From NCBI RefSeq assembly GCF_001411555.2, contig NC_049916.1, forward strand, positions 28,600,558 through 28,664,557: a DNA stretch of 64,000 nt, read 5' to 3'. Of the stretch, positions 21,434-33,091 are shown piece by piece (positions within the stretch are counted from its first letter, which is position 1; each line of letters opens with the position of its first letter). The stretch is from Juglans regia (Eukaryota; Streptophyta; Magnoliopsida; Fagales; Juglandaceae). The notes under the pieces were generated by a model. That model was given only the letters and a program-made list of their open reading frames with translations. It ran no database searches and had not been told where the DNA came from. The translations under genes were made by a program, and so were the position numbers.

Positions 21434-24156
21434 GTGTCGTCAGGGAACATTTGGATATTTTCCACTATGGGTTCACCATTTCCCTACAGCTTTTCCAGCT
21501 TCACCATTTCTGCACAGCTTCAGTCCTCTGCTGGTATTATAGCTGCCGAGACCCACCGTATGTCATCTTACAAGGGTAAGAAATTAAAGAAAATGGTTTT
21601 TATTTTTCTATTTTCGTTTCATCTCTCCATTTCTAGTATTACTCATATTGTGTGTTTATGCATTTATGGATCTGCAATTTGATGTTTGTTTGATTTGTGT
21701 TTTGTGGGGTTTTTGGGTTGTTGATGTTTTATGTATGCCACTAATTTTTTTGGTTGTTGATAACATCTGAAATGAGCGAGATTTATTGGCTGGGACTAGT
21801 TGGAAGGGGAAAACACAGAGGAAATATACCAGAAAGAGTTTCACAGGCTTGATATACAGCATGGTATAAGGTTCATAAGCATGGTCTCAAATTCTTGAAG
21901 AATTAAACAGAACCATACATCCAAGATAGCAAAAAGATCTAGAAGTGGCTTGACCCTGCTGTTTTCATAACTATTTAGAGGCATGGTGACATCGCGACTC
22001 TTTCCTATATTCATAAATGAAAAACTAGTTTATAAATCAGAAAAACTATAGGCGAGTATGTAAGACAAGATGACTTAAAATCACATCATCAAATAAATAA
22101 TTCTTTAAAGGTACACAAACCAAAGCAATAATAAATCAGGGTAGAAAAAATTGTGTTATTCTCACCAAACCAATTGCAGATTCATTTCTTGGGCCCTTTG
22201 TATCATCTTCATTCTCCAAATTGGAGGTTGCTCTATTGGGAAGGGAGAGCATCTTGCTTTTACAAATGGCAAATATCTTAGACATGATGGAAGCAGCTTT
22301 TGCAAATGGCAAGTTTTGAATTACTTGCATATTAATTACAACTAAAGTACTTCATTCTCATTATTATTGATTGTTCAACTAAGATTAATTCTAATTTCAA
22401 TATAATCCTAAACCCAAAAAATTTCACTGTCCTGATGAAATATGAAGCTTAATCATCAATGATGATTCTTTTACCTTTTTGTACCCATTTCTTTCTTTTC
22501 TTGGGCATACAATAATTTGTGATCATGACCATCACTATCAAACTTGAATCCAATGCATCATGGAGAGAAGAGAGAACTCCCTTATGTAAATCAAGAACAT
22601 GCCCTTCTTGTAATGGAGAGAATGCAACACCAAATAATTTGGCCCCCAGAAAAATCAAATCACAATACAAAAAGGGATCATCTCACTTCAGTTTTGTGCT
22701 TTGTTCCCTTAAGGGGGCCTATTATATTTCTTTATTGTAGTATTTGCTTCTTTTTTTCTTGCAAATCTTCAGCACTATTTTTTGTCTGTGTGGTTAGCAG
22801 GTTCTTTTTCTTACTGCTTTGACATCATATATAAGCTTTGTTTTAGTAAACAATCGCTATAGAACTTAAAAACTCAACACTTTTCCTCTTATTGTATCAG
22901 ACCCCAAGCCTTAAAGGTTCTAAACAAACGCTTCTCTTTTTTCTTTTATGTTTTGGTATAATTGTGCACTTTCCAGAAAATTGGGCTCCTTTATGCAGAT
23001 ACTCTGTTAAGTTCCTGCAATTTTTTTTTTCTTTTAAAACTCAGCACTTTTCCTCTTATTTCATTTTCTACCTTGATAAATAGAACAGACAAAAAAAGAT
23101 GTCTTAAGCACTATTGACAATAGGCCAATGTGTCTGCAAGATGTCAGATATGGTGTTGATTTTCAGTAGATAAGCTACCAACTAAATTGTGCAGTAGAAA
23201 CAGTGCCAAATGCTTCCTCAATGGCCCATTTGTGTTATTTTCTTGTCAAATATGGTGTTGTCTGATATTGAAAGAGAGTAGATGTTTCGGGTTGAATATT
23301 ACTTTGATAAGTGGAGACAATTTAATATTTCTCTAGTCATAAGAATTGTTTGTTTTTAACATGCTGATGGGAAAATCTAGCCATGTTAGTAAAGAGTCAG
23401 TCAAAGGGTCATTATTAAATATTTGTGAAAGATTATTATATGTGTAGGAGTTTGTACGTGTTTCTGTTTGCAATTACCATATTCTTTATCATCTTGCAGA
23501 AGCAAATGGGTGCTTTTTTATCTTGATCAACTCTCTGGAATGTTTCTAAGTTTTGGCTTTATTTTGGAGGTTATGGCTGAGCATACAAAGTGAGCCAGAT
23601 TGTGCCACTGGTCATTACCTAGATTGCTATGTATTAGAAGTTGAAAGGAATGTTCAACGTGAAAATGACACTAGAAGTTGAAAGGAGAATGACTTTTGTG
23701 AAGAAATTTGTATTTCCTATTGAGAATTTTAAACTTTCCATATATACAACCTAGTTGAGAAATTTGTAAATAAATTTGTATATGAAGTTGAGAATATGTT
23801 GTACTGATTATGCATCTTTGGTACCGACAACTGTAATCTATTATTGTATCAATACCATTGATGTCAAATAGCTAGTACACTCCTCAGTCTCAATAATTAT
23901 CTATACATCTCATGAAAACCAATTCCATAAAAAGTTAATTATATCTTTAGATCAGCATACAGGAAAAAAAATGTTAGCATTTCCCTGCCACATTTCAACT
24001 CCAAAAATTACTTCAAAAATCATGCCAACTACAATGCAGAAAAGTGAACTTAATATCCATAATAAGCTGTCATAATTATATTCATAGAGAATATATCATA
24101 CACGTTAGGATCCGATCGATCTATTTACATTTAAAACTAACATGATACATCTACAT
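21434..24156. other. Low-coding stretch with isolated exon-like pieces
   Basis: Nothing I can name. A plus-strand piece starting at the ATG at 21468 (MGSPFPYSFSSFTISAQLQS) runs into a GGGTAAG donor-like site at 21571. On the minus strand 22330-22140 reads MQVIQNLPFAKAASIMSK and ends at a GTGAGA donor-like site. Either could be a piece of a decayed gene; there is no continuing frame. Confidence 0.35.
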
Positions 24157-24502
24157 TCAGAACCGACCAAAAACTATTACAAGAGATACAATCCAATATA
24201 GACACAACAGTATACGTGCATTCCTATTCTCTACTATCTTTCTTCGAAGTTCGTCCTCTTGTTTGTGAAACTTATTCTCTCTATTAGTTTGTTCATTTTT
24301 TTTTTTTTTTTTGAGCTTCATACTCATGCAACCATAAAGCATCCTCCCTCTTCCGAAGTTCATTCTCTCTTGTCAGAATTGTTTTGGTAGTATTGATTGA
24401 AGTATATCTACCCAAATGAAGAATTGAAATCTTGTTTCTCCCTGCATACAATTCAAGAATTTCAAGCTTCAAATTAATAAGAGGAGAAAATGACAACAAC
24501 AA
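24157..24502 (-). pseudogene. Decayed coiled-coil / C-terminal TM protein, possibly GRF zinc-finger type
   Basis: An acceptor-like TATGCAG is followed by a frame giving TRFQFFIWVDIL, reminiscent of the final strand of GRF zinc fingers (FFxWxD). A shifted frame then gives a heptad-rich coil (RENELRKREDALWLHEYEAQ), interrupted by a run of about 17 A (T on the plus strand at 24297-24313), then NEQTNRENKFHKQEDELRRK and a terminal membrane segment (ILLCLYWIVSLVIVF). Plant GRF proteins often have this coil-plus-TM tail. The zinc-binding Cys residues are not visible nearby, so the assignment is weak. Confidence 0.35.
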
Positions 24503-25782
24503 ATTAGTAATATTTTCTATAAAGTGGAAAAGTCTTACAATGGCTCAAGTAACTGTGACTTTGAAACATTCAAAAGGCAAAGGTGAGCATATAATTTTTG
24601 GTGTAATGGAAGTTCAGGGTAAAAAGTGATAAATGCATACCGTTCAAGAGAATTTTCAACCATTACTCATTCCCCTCAATTTTTTAAAGTCCAGTAAGAT
24701 AGTTGTCTAGAACTAACAGGGTTTCTCCTTTGAGATGTAATAGAGCAACCTATACAAAGTTTATTTAATTCTCTTCCTCCATTTTCTCATATGTTGTTAA
24801 AACTTACATGGAGATTTCATAAGTTTTCAAGGGGAAAAAAAAAAAAAAAAGACAAATCAGAACTCATAGGTTTTCCAATTTTTTTTAAATTCCACCTCTT
24901 CCCTGGAAACAAAACACATTGCTAAAAACACTTACAAGAAAAAGGGTGAGCAGAAAAGGAGACAGACCAGAGTCGGAATAAGTTTCAGTCTTTAATAAAT
25001 TTCCTTTTAGTAATTTAATGATTCTTATTTTCCAAGAACAACACATAGCAAAAGGAAACAACAGATTTAAATCTCTCATTCCATTTGTTTCCTTTCCTAC
25101 TTTGTTTCCCAATCTCTGTTAACCAAACAAACTGCTAAAGATATGTCTAGCTTGATGTGATTACTAAAAAGCGTTAAATGCATAAATAGGAAAGAATTCC
25201 AATTACCAATAATGTTTTTCAACATCAACAGATTATTTGTTCAAGAAAGTGAACAAAAAAAGCTTTAGAATGGAAACTAATGGACTCACAAATTTCTTTC
25301 ATGTTGTGCTCCTTTCCTCCTAATTTTTACTTCCAAACAGAGCGGTGGATACAACAAAATAAAAATGTCTTGATAAAAGTTCAAATATTGCATTCCTGAC
25401 ACATAGATTGAGAGAAATGTTTTTCAAAGGTAAGATATGGATGTTGTTAATGATTAAAATGGATGATACATCAGTATGCAGGACATATACATAGAATCTG
25501 TTTAAGTACGAAAAAGGAAATGGGGCTAAGAAATCCTGAAAGCTAGAACTAGAGATGGTAACATCTTGTTATGCAACTGCCTAAAGAGTTAAGAATGAAA
25601 AACTTGAGAGCCGAAAAAAGAGATTTTCTGCATTGTTTGCTATTACCATTATTTCAACCCATTTCAAGCTAATACCATTAGATATGCAACTGAAAATGAT
25701 CGAAAAGCAACGACAAGGAAGAGAATCATAGATTGCTTACTTGAAGATTTGGTGGTGATAAAGCGATGTAAGAGAAAGCTCC

Positions 25783-25806
25783 TCTCTCTCTCTCTCTCTC
25801 TCTCTC
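25783..25806. repeat. (CT)n microsatellite
   Basis: About 12 uninterrupted CT units. Confidence 0.95.
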
Positions 25807-25963
25807 AAAAGGCTATGCTTCTCTAGGAAGAAAAGTTAGGGCTAGTAGGGCCTATTTGAAGAGTCGTTTGGAAGGTAGAGATTTAAAACAAATTGAAAAA
25901 AAAACGTACCTTTAAGGACAGTTTCTCTTACTGAAGGGGGTGAGGGAGATGGGTCTTCAAAGG

Positions 25964-26270
25964 TTTTGCTGAATTTTTCTAAGGTGAGGGACTGAAGGAG
26001 GTGAGGGCGTCGGGGTGAGAGAAAATATTCTGAGGTAATGGAGAGGAATAAGAGGGAGAGTTCTGCTTCGAGTGAAAGGTTCGAGAGGGAGAGTACTGCG
26101 TCGAGTGAGAGGTTGCTGAATTTTTCTAGGGTTCAGGACTGAAGGGGGTGAGGGCGTTGGGGTGAGAGAGAAGAGTTTAAGGTAATGGAGAGGGAGAAGA
26201 TGGAGAGTTCTGCTTCGAGTGAGAGGTTAGAAAGGGAGAAGAGGAGAGTACTGCGTCGAGTGAGAGGTCT
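25964..26270. repeat. 147-bp tandem duplication, GA-rich
   Basis: Two units offset by 147 bp: the word gaatttttct at 25971 recurs at 26118, and both units share ctgaagg-ggtgagggcgt, taatggagag, gagagttctgcttcgagtga and gtactgcgtcgagtgagagg. The units differ by scattered substitutions and short indels. Confidence 0.85.
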
Positions 26271-26322
26271 AAGGGAGAAGAGGGAGAATGAAGGAGCTCA
26301 GGAGGGATGAATGATAAACCGT

Positions 26323-26352
26323 GACATGGCGACGAACCGGGTTCGCCATGTC
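26323..26352. repeat. Perfect 10-bp stem hairpin
   Basis: GACATGGCGA and TCGCCATGTC form a perfect 10-bp stem around a 10-base loop that itself contains the near-palindrome CGAACCGGGT. Short GC-rich island in AT-rich DNA. Role unknown. Confidence 0.8.
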
Positions 26353-26782
26353 AGGAGTGTGGCGTGTGGTTAGGGGACTGGGGGTTGGGTGGATTAATTA
26401 ATCTGTCATATATGACTTCAACTGTAGCAAAGTCGTGAATATTTTATGATTTCCTATCGACTCTGTTCGTACGGCTCATCCTTTATCATTCAAGTTTTTT
26501 TCCTTTTTGCAGTGGGATTCTGTTTGACTTCAATATTCAGGTTTTACATGCAATAGTAGCGTATTCCAGACAACATATACAAAATGTGTTTTGTGATAAT
26601 TTTGATATTAGCAACATGTTGGATTGTGAAAATGAAATTGAAAGTATGCAATTTGAGCAACAGATGCTAATTGTATAGATCATTGGTAGAATGTGAAAAC
26701 AAAAATGATTGTTGGAGATTGTGAAAATAAAAAATAAAAAAATATTTAAACAAATAAAAAATTGCATTAAAAGGTAGATTAA

Positions 26783-26963
26783 GGTACATTTGGATAATAA
26801 ACTCATCTCAACTCATCATTATAATTTTTTCAAATTTCAACAAAAAATATAATAAACAATTCAACTTTTTCAAATCCCAAAATAATAATATTAAAAAATA
26901 ATATTCTAACAATATTTTGTCATCTCAACTCAACTCAACTCAATTCAACATCCAAAAGTTGCC
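26783..26963. mobile_element. AT-rich MITE (CTCAACTCA-ended family), copy 1
   Basis: About 180 bp with imperfect inverted ends (ggtacatttggat ... atccaaaagttgcc), inner CATCTCAACTCA words on both sides, and a core (aataatattaaaaaataata) shared with 33195-33409. Non-coding. I associate this family with Fagales genomes, which is recollection, not something tested here. Confidence 0.7.
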
Positions 26964-27114
26964 TAAAAATAAAAATTAATAATATTTTATTATTATAGAG
27001 AGTGCAACTAATTTAATGTAAAGTTCATGTTTTGAGTGATTAACCAATAGCCAAAAAGTGGTATATTAGCTAAACTTTGACTATTAAAATAACTAATTTC
27101 ATTGCGCGCTAGTG

Positions 27115-27552
27115 TATGATGGACCCTTCTACTGTAAATGGAATTCGACTTCTTCGAGGGAGTCTGCCTCCATAAATGTGATAAAAAAAATTTGAGAGTG
27201 AATGAGAGAGAGAGAGAGAGAGAGAGAGGAATTGCACTTGAATACCAGAGTCGGCCTCAACCCCAACTCATGGCTGCCTTTATACAGAATTTGCGAGATG
27301 AACATATACATGAAGGGTTAGACGACTGTGTTTAACCTCTTGAGACCCAACGACTATTTCATTTACACTTCATTAAAGGAAATGACACCGTATAACTATT
27401 GACTAACTAACATAACTACCAATTCATTAAAGCAAATGACATCGTATTCATCCTTTATTAACTAACAAAACTGTCGAGGCTTCTTTTCATTCTTTTACAC
27501 TTCATCACAACACCTTTCACATTGCACTTCATCACTTCTCAAGCACATAACA
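27115..27552 (-). repeat. Left LTR (3' on element strand) of the chromovirus
   Basis: Begins TATGATGG where the other LTR begins TGTGATGG, so the TG terminus has mutated by one base; ends CACATAACA. Contains a (GA)n run at about 27205-27228. A GGAGGG polypurine tract on the element strand lies just to its right. Confidence 0.8.
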
Positions 27553-27559
27553 TACCCTC

Positions 27560-27730
27560 CCCCTTTAAAGAACCTTGCCCACAAGGTGAGAGAATTTGTC
27601 ACGTAATTCCCAATAAGCCTCCCAAGTAGCTTCCTCGATAGCAGCCCCCTTCCACTGTACAAGAACCTCCATCAATGGTCTGTTATTGACTTTCCTGGTC
27701 CTCCTTTATAAAATGCACTCAGGTTCTGGG
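27560..27730 (-). pseudogene. Chromodomain at the integrase C-terminus
   Basis: Minus-strand translation gives VLVQWKGAAIEEATWEAYWE followed by LRDKFSHLVGK, the core of the chromodomain carried by plant chromoviruses. In this family it guides insertion to chromatin marks. The upstream frame (toward 28330) is interrupted. Confidence 0.75.
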
Positions 27731-28339
27731 GCTAATTCACCATGAAAATTGACTAGAGGTAAGGCAGATAAAGGCGATATTAGCTGGCCTAGCTTATTCT
27801 TCAAACATGAAACACTAGATGCAAACTAGAAGTTTGAGGCAAATCCAGCTTGTATGCCACCTGACTAATCCTCTCAAGTATCTAACATGGTCAATAGTAC
27901 TTGGGGGATAATTTTAAGTTTCTCCTAACAACTAAGGACTGTTGTGTATAGGGTTGTAACCTGAGAAACACACAATCTCCAACTTGGAATTCTCTCTCAG
28001 TCCTGGACTTATCAGCTTGATATTTCATCCTTTCCTAAGTTGCTTGCAGATTAAGTTTTAAAATAGCCAACATCTCTTCTCTTATTCTCAACACCTTTTC
28101 CACTGCCTAATTAACAAATAAACCAGGAATATAAGATTGCAATTTAGTTGGAGCTCTACCATAAACCATTTCATAAGGGGTTAACTTGGTAGAAGTGTGA
28201 AACGTGGTGTTATACCACCAAGACATGTATTCACTGCCTCAGTTTGGCCATCACTTTGAGGATGATAGGCAGATGAATAGGAGAGCGTGACTCCTTGTAA
28301 TATGAATAATTTCTTCCAAAAGGAACTAGTGAAAGTCGC

Positions 28340-28690
28340 TCATCTATCAGAAACAATATTCTGAGGCATACTATGCAATTTGAAGACATGGTAAAAAAAT
28401 AATATGACCACTTTCTTTGCTATGAAAGGGCGTTTTAAAGGCATGAAATGGGAGTACTTTGACAGCCTAGTCACAACAACCATCACCACTAAATAACCCT
28501 TAGAAACTGGCAAGCCTTCCACAAAGTTCATGGACAAATATGTCCAAATATTCTGAGGTACAGTCAAGGGTTGTAATAATCCAGCAAGGTGAATGTTTTC
28601 CACCTTCTTTCTTTGACAAGTTTCACACTCTCAAATGAAGCTCTTCATATCTCTTCACATCCTTTTTTAAACCAAGCCAATAAAATTCAT
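28340..28690 (-). pseudogene. Integrase core and zinc finger end of the chromovirus
   Basis: CETCQRKKVENIHLAGLLQP marks the end of the HHCC zinc finger. The core follows: IWTYLSMNFVEGLPVSKG, where the expected SMDF catalytic Asp reads Asn, then VVTRLSKYSHFMPLKRPF (normally VVDRLSKYAHF) and HSMPQNIVSDR with the second catalytic Asp. The altered first Asp and the stop after SDR make it inactive. Confidence 0.8.
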
Positions 28691-28776
28691 ATCTTGCCCT
28701 TTGGAGGGATTTATGAAATCCTGAACGACCATCAGAGGGACTCATAATGAATAAAATGCAACAACTTCAACTTCAA

Positions 28777-29593
28777 CTATTGACAATTAGACACATAAAT
28801 CTTGCCTTTTCTAAATAACACCCCATGTTTCATAGTAAAAGAGGAATGTGAAGTAGAACCATCTGTCATCAATACTAACTGTTGCTGAGTTATTGGATCT
28901 ATGACATAAGCTTGTCTAAGCTCTTCTAACCATACTGGTGTAAGGTATGAAACGACATACACTGCAGCTTCATCTTCTTGGTAATCTTTTTGAGACATGC
29001 ATCAACCACCTTGTTCTTTATCCCTTTCTTATATTCAATGGAAAACTTATAGCCCAACAGCTTTGAGATCCATTTTTGTTGAGCTGTTGTACCTACTTTT
29101 TTCTCCAACAAGTATTTCAAATTCAAATGATCAGTTCTTATTGTAAGAACTAATCCTAACAAATAAGGCCTCCATTTTTAATGAATAAGACCAATGCTAG
29201 CAACTCCTTCTCATATGTAGAAAGTGTCAAATTCTTCCCTTTTAAAGCTTGGCTTAAAAAAGCTATGGGTTTCTGATTCTGCATCAACACAACACCCACT
29301 GCTACTCCACATGCATCACACTTAATCACAAACTTTTGAGTAAAATCTGGCAATACTAACACAGGAGGAGTCACAACAGCTTTCTTCAACTCATTAAAGG
29401 CCATGGTAGCTTCTTCATTCCACAAAAAAGCATCATTTTTCAACAAGGAAGTCAGTGGGGGTGCAATATGGCCATAATGTTTAATAAATTTTCTGTAATA
29501 ACCAGTTAAACCCAAAAAACCCCTCAAAGCTTCAAGAGTTTTTGGAACTGGCCAATTAACCATTGCTTGTAATTTCCTTGGGTCAGCTCTCAC
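28777..29593 (-). pseudogene. RNase H and connection domain of the chromovirus
   Basis: 29593-29156 begins after the RT frameshift: [20 protein letters not shown], then GFLGLTGYYRKFIKHYGHIA and the RNase H start FVIKCDACGVAVGVVLMQNQ, with LSTYEKELLALVLFI. 29162-28926 continues in a shifted frame with LTIRTDHLNLKYLLEKKV and TAQQKWISKLLGYKFSIEYK. 28998-28777 is the linker toward integrase. Confidence 0.82.
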
Positions 29594-30206
29594 ACCCCCT
29601 GGAAATCGAATGGCCTAAGTACTCAATCTCTTGACATGCAAAGTGACACCTAGACTTTTTAGCATATAACTGATTTTGCTTCAAAACTCCCAAAACAGTT
29701 GCTAAATGTGTCAAATGAGATTCTAGATCCTTGCTATACACTAGAATATCATCAAAGAACACAATTACAAATTTTCTCAAGAATGGTTTAAATACATCAT
29801 TCATGAGAAGTTGAAAAGTTGAGGAAGCATTAGTAAGTCCAAATGACATAACAAGGAACCCATAATGTCCCTCATGTGTTCTAAATGCAATTTTGTGTAT
29901 GTCTTGAGGCCTCGTTCTTATTTGATGATAACCTGACCTAAGATCAAGCTTTGAAAAAATAGTTGAGCCAAATAACTCATCCAAGAGTTCATCAACTACT
30001 AGAATGGGGTACTTATATTTAATGGTGGCCTCATTGAGCATTTTGTAATCCATGCACATCCTCCAAGAGCCATCTGCCTTTCCGACCAGCAACACAGGCG
30101 ATGAGAATGGAGATTCACATGGTCTAATAACCCCAGTCTTAAGCAATTCAGCCACTATGCTTTCAATTTCTGCCTTTTGAAAATGGGGATATCTGTATGG
30201 CCTCAA
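29583..30206 (-). pseudogene. Reverse transcriptase of the chromovirus
   Basis: A 207-residue open stretch with all palm motifs: [20 protein letters not shown]-like [40 protein letters not shown] with the first Asp, [18 protein letters not shown] and [14 protein letters not shown] with the two catalytic Asp residues. VFFDD is the usual form in plant chromoviruses. A one-base shift at about 29600 (after YLGHSIS) separates it from the connection domain. Confidence 0.9.
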
Positions 30207-30590
30207 GGATATAGGTATACACTCATCTTTTAAAATAATCTTGTGGTCTCCAGATCTATTGGGAGGAAGGCCCTTGGGTTCCTAAAAAACCCTTCATATT
30301 TTTGCAACAATTCATCAATTTGAGGGGACAAGATAGATTGTTTCTGAGCATGCTCTACAGCCATCAACTGGAGCCAAAAGCCCTTTGAACCCACTTTAGA
30401 AATAGTGGCTAACTCTTTATTATCAACCAACTCAGCAGTTGGTGATGTTAACCCCTTAAGAACCACAGTTCTGGTGCCATAAGAAAACTGAATGTGTAAC
30501 TTAGCAAAATTCCAAAGTATAGACCCTAGTGACAGCAGTCACTATACTCCCATAACCACATCACACCCTCCCAAATTAAGGGTGAGAAAA

Positions 30591-30875
30591 TTAGCAATAA
30601 AATTGGTATTGCATCTGTACTGCTACAGCAGTAGTTCTGCCCAAACTATGAACAACATCTCCATTGGCCACTCCAACCTGAATGGATTGATCTTTATTGA
30701 CTGCCAAAGCACACTTCTCAGCCACTGTAGTATCCACAAAATTATGGGTACTGCCAGTGTCTATTAAAATGACCACCCTCTTTTTATTAATCTTACCCAT
30801 AATCCTCATTGTCTTAGGATTTGGAGTCCCTCCAATAGCTTGCAAGGAAATCGAAGCAATATCACCAAACTGCAT
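30591..30875 (-). pseudogene. Aspartic protease of the chromovirus
   Basis: VVILIDTGSTHNFVDTTVAE holds the DTG active site. Preceded by the MQFGDIASISLQAIGGTPNP lead-in typical of chromovirus polyproteins. The frame breaks before RT (the 30230-30466 segment carries the connecting region). Confidence 0.82.
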
Positions 30876-30959
30876 TGCTTCTTCATTATCCTCTACCTTA
30901 TCTTGATCTTAAGCAATTTCATCATCAAGAATATCCATACCCTCTAACAAATAAGTATT

Positions 30960-31020
30960 TGGCTTAGTGCATTTGTGACCTTGATGCTTATCCTCACAAA
31001 AATAGCAAAGCCCTTTTCTT
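30960..31020 (-). pseudogene. Gag zinc knuckle of the chromovirus
   Basis: Minus-strand translation gives CYFCEDKHQGHKC, a CX2CX4HX4C nucleic-acid-binding knuckle. Confidence 0.75.
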
Positions 31021-31310
31021 CTTCTTTCTTGCATTTGTGCCTCAAAAACTTTCTGATAAGGCAGTTTAGTATTAGGCAACACGTTAGGTGTCCCTAGTAT
31101 TGACCTCCTGCAGATTGACCACCAAGATCTCTAGAAGTGCCCCTCCAAGATATCGTAGTCGACCAAACATATTGTTCTTGTATCTTGGTCAACCCAAAGG
31201 CATCATTTAAGGTAGTGGAATTAAACATCCTCACTGGTACGTAGTCTCACTTCATCCTTCAAATCACTTAAAAAACAACTTAGCTTGTTTTTTTCGGAAA
31301 CTCCTTTAAT

Positions 31311-31842
31311 TCAATTTGAAAGCAACTTGAATTCTGCCTTATAAGCAGTGACAAAATTAACTTGCTTCAAACGTGTTAATGCCTCCATTGGATCATCATA
31401 AGCTGATGATCCAAATCTAACTTGGATAGCTTTTGTGAATTCTTCCCAAGAATGGAAAATGTCTACTTCACTAGCATCTTGAAACCAGATAAGAGCTTCT
31501 TCATCCATATGAAATGAAGCCAAAAAAATTCTTTGGCCAAGTGGAATCTGATGATACAAAAAATATTGGTTCGCCCTATATATCCATGTTGTAGGGTTCT
31601 TACCAAAAAAATCTTGGAAAGTCAAGCTTAATCCCTTTAGAAAAGGATCTGTCACCCATGTCTTGAGTATGCACCTCACCCATTTCTTCATGATTATCGC
31701 CATCTTTGCCTTCACGTTGACCATCCTGATTGTTTATTGCATTATGTCCATTACCCTCAGAATTGTTGCAAGAAATTCTTGATATATGCTGCAAAAGCTC
31801 CGAGAACCTCTTTTCTTGATTCTCCCTTTCAAGTCTTGCCAC
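31311..31842 (-). pseudogene. Gag capsid of the chromovirus
   Basis: Two overlapping frames. The 31724-31311 stretch has LSLTFQDFFGKNPTTWIYRA, then FHMDEEALIWFQDASE and IQVRFGSSAYDDPMEALTRL, the plant Ty3 capsid pattern. The N-terminal part (31842-31600) is in another frame and Gln/Glu-rich. Confidence 0.8.
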
Positions 31843-31973
31843 TTCTTGCTATTGAAATAAGATGGAAATCGTATCCTCTATCTGTTTTTGTTGCCTTTCT
31901 GGCTGCTATCTGACTTGGCTAACTACATCCACAATCTGTGCATAAGATCTTGTACCTTCTGCCATTACTACTG

Positions 31974-31990
31974 ACTGCTGATACCAACTG
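31974..31990 (-). promoter_or_regulatory. tRNA-Met(i) primer binding site
   Basis: On the minus strand the 5' LTR end is followed by TTGGTATCAGCAG, matching the TGGTATCAGAGC initiator-Met site at 9 of the first 9 bases. Confidence 0.8.
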
Positions 31991-32436
31991 TGATGGACCC
32001 TTCTACTGTAAATAGAATTCGACTACTCAGAGGGAGTCTGCCTCCAGAAATGTGATCAAGAATTAGAGAGAGAAAGTGTGAATGAGAGTGAGTGAGTGAG
32101 TGAGAGAGAGAGGAATTGCACTTGAATACCAGAGTTGGCCTCAACCCCAACTCATGGCTGTCTTTATACTGAATTTGCGAGATGAACATATATAAGAAGG
32201 ATTAAACAATTGTGTTTAACCTCCTGAGACCCAACAACTATTTCATTTACACTTCATTAAAGGAAACGACACCGTATAACTATTGACTAATTAACATAAC
32301 TACCAATTCATTAAAGCAAACGACACTATATTCGTCCTTTATTAACTAACAAAACTGTTGAGGCTTCTTTTTATTCTTCTGCACTTCATCACAGCACCCT
32401 TCACACTGCACTTCATCACTTCTCAAGCACATAACA
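31989..32436 (-). repeat. Right LTR (5' on element strand) of the chromovirus
   Basis: TGTGATGG...CATAACA, 448 bp, aligned with the left LTR over its whole length. GAGT and GA simple repeats stand at about 32083-32113. Confidence 0.85.
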
Positions 32437-32485
32437 TAGTGCTTTCTCCCAGCACAACAGAGCAAAGCTCTATCAAATCATCATC

Positions 32486-32523
<38 letters not shown>
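32486..32523. repeat. (TC)n microsatellite next to an ATC run
   Basis: ATCATCATCATC followed by about 17 CT units, just right of the chromovirus. Confidence 0.9.
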
Positions 32524-32526
<3 letters not shown>

Positions 32527-32746
32527 TTTGATGGGTTTTGGACAAGATGGAAAACATACTTATTCATGCACGCCTTGTCATGTACACACATAGGATGTAT
32601 TAGTTTTTATTGTGCGGTGTGTACTGAAAACTTGAGAAGGGTTTATGGTTTGTGCAGGATTATGATGATGTCAAGAACATCTTTTATTTATTCTTCATGC
32701 TGCCTCTAATTTCCATGCACCTATGATCACCTGTGATCGTGAATTT

Positions 32747-33091
32747 GTTTAGATCAATGTTTTGAATACCGTACTGAAAATTGTACCAGTCAAGGCACTG
32801 GAACGAAATATTTCAGGACTGGTACCGTTTCGTGTATCATTTTAGGATAGTTGATATATGAATAAATTATATTCCAAAATAATAGTCTATATATGAATAC
32901 ATTATATATAAATTATAAATAGTCTAATCTGTATTAAGGATTAAAAAAAAAACTTGTAGTTTGAAAAAATGAAAAAAAAAAACATGAAGGTCAAAATATA
33001 GGCCAGTACAGCCTGTATTTGGGCTAGTACGAAACGTATATGGTACTTGTACTGGCTGGTACGGTAAGAGGTTGAAAACAATGGTTTAGAT
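32747..33091. mobile_element. hAT-type MITE with perfect 8-bp TSD
   Basis: The element is 32755-33083 (329 bp). Left end CAATGTTTTGAATACCG, right end (reverse complement) CATTGTTTTCAACC: imperfect terminal inverted repeats. The flanks are GTTTAGAT at 32747-32754 and again at 33084-33091, an exact 8-bp duplication as made by hAT transposases. Subterminal GTACCAG / CTGGTAC words recur on both sides. No coding capacity. A related but longer insertion is at 51222-52096. Confidence 0.85.

Larger units (their letters stand above)
24503..26782. other. Non-coding stretch with GAGA-rich block
   Basis: No gene identified. It contains a poly-A run (24834-24850), a (CT)n microsatellite (25783-25806), a 147-bp tandem duplication (25964-26270) and a hairpin (26323-26352). 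Read on the minus strand, the CT-rich duplicated block could be a 5' UTR for leftward transcription, but no open frame follows. Confidence 0.45.
27110..32441 (-). mobile_element. Ty3 chromovirus LTR retrotransposon (5.3 kb plus TSD)
   Basis: The body is 27115-32436 on the minus strand, flanked by TAGTG at 27110-27114 and 32437-32441. Order in element direction: 5' LTR (right), initiator-Met primer site, gag, zinc knuckle, protease, RT, RNase H, integrase, chromodomain, polypurine tract (GGGGGAGGG just inside the left LTR), 3' LTR (left). All enzyme domains are recognisable but frameshifts and stops separate them, so it is a dead copy of a formerly complete element. The LTRs differ at roughly 20-25 sites plus indels by eye, so it is not recent. 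Confidence 0.88.
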
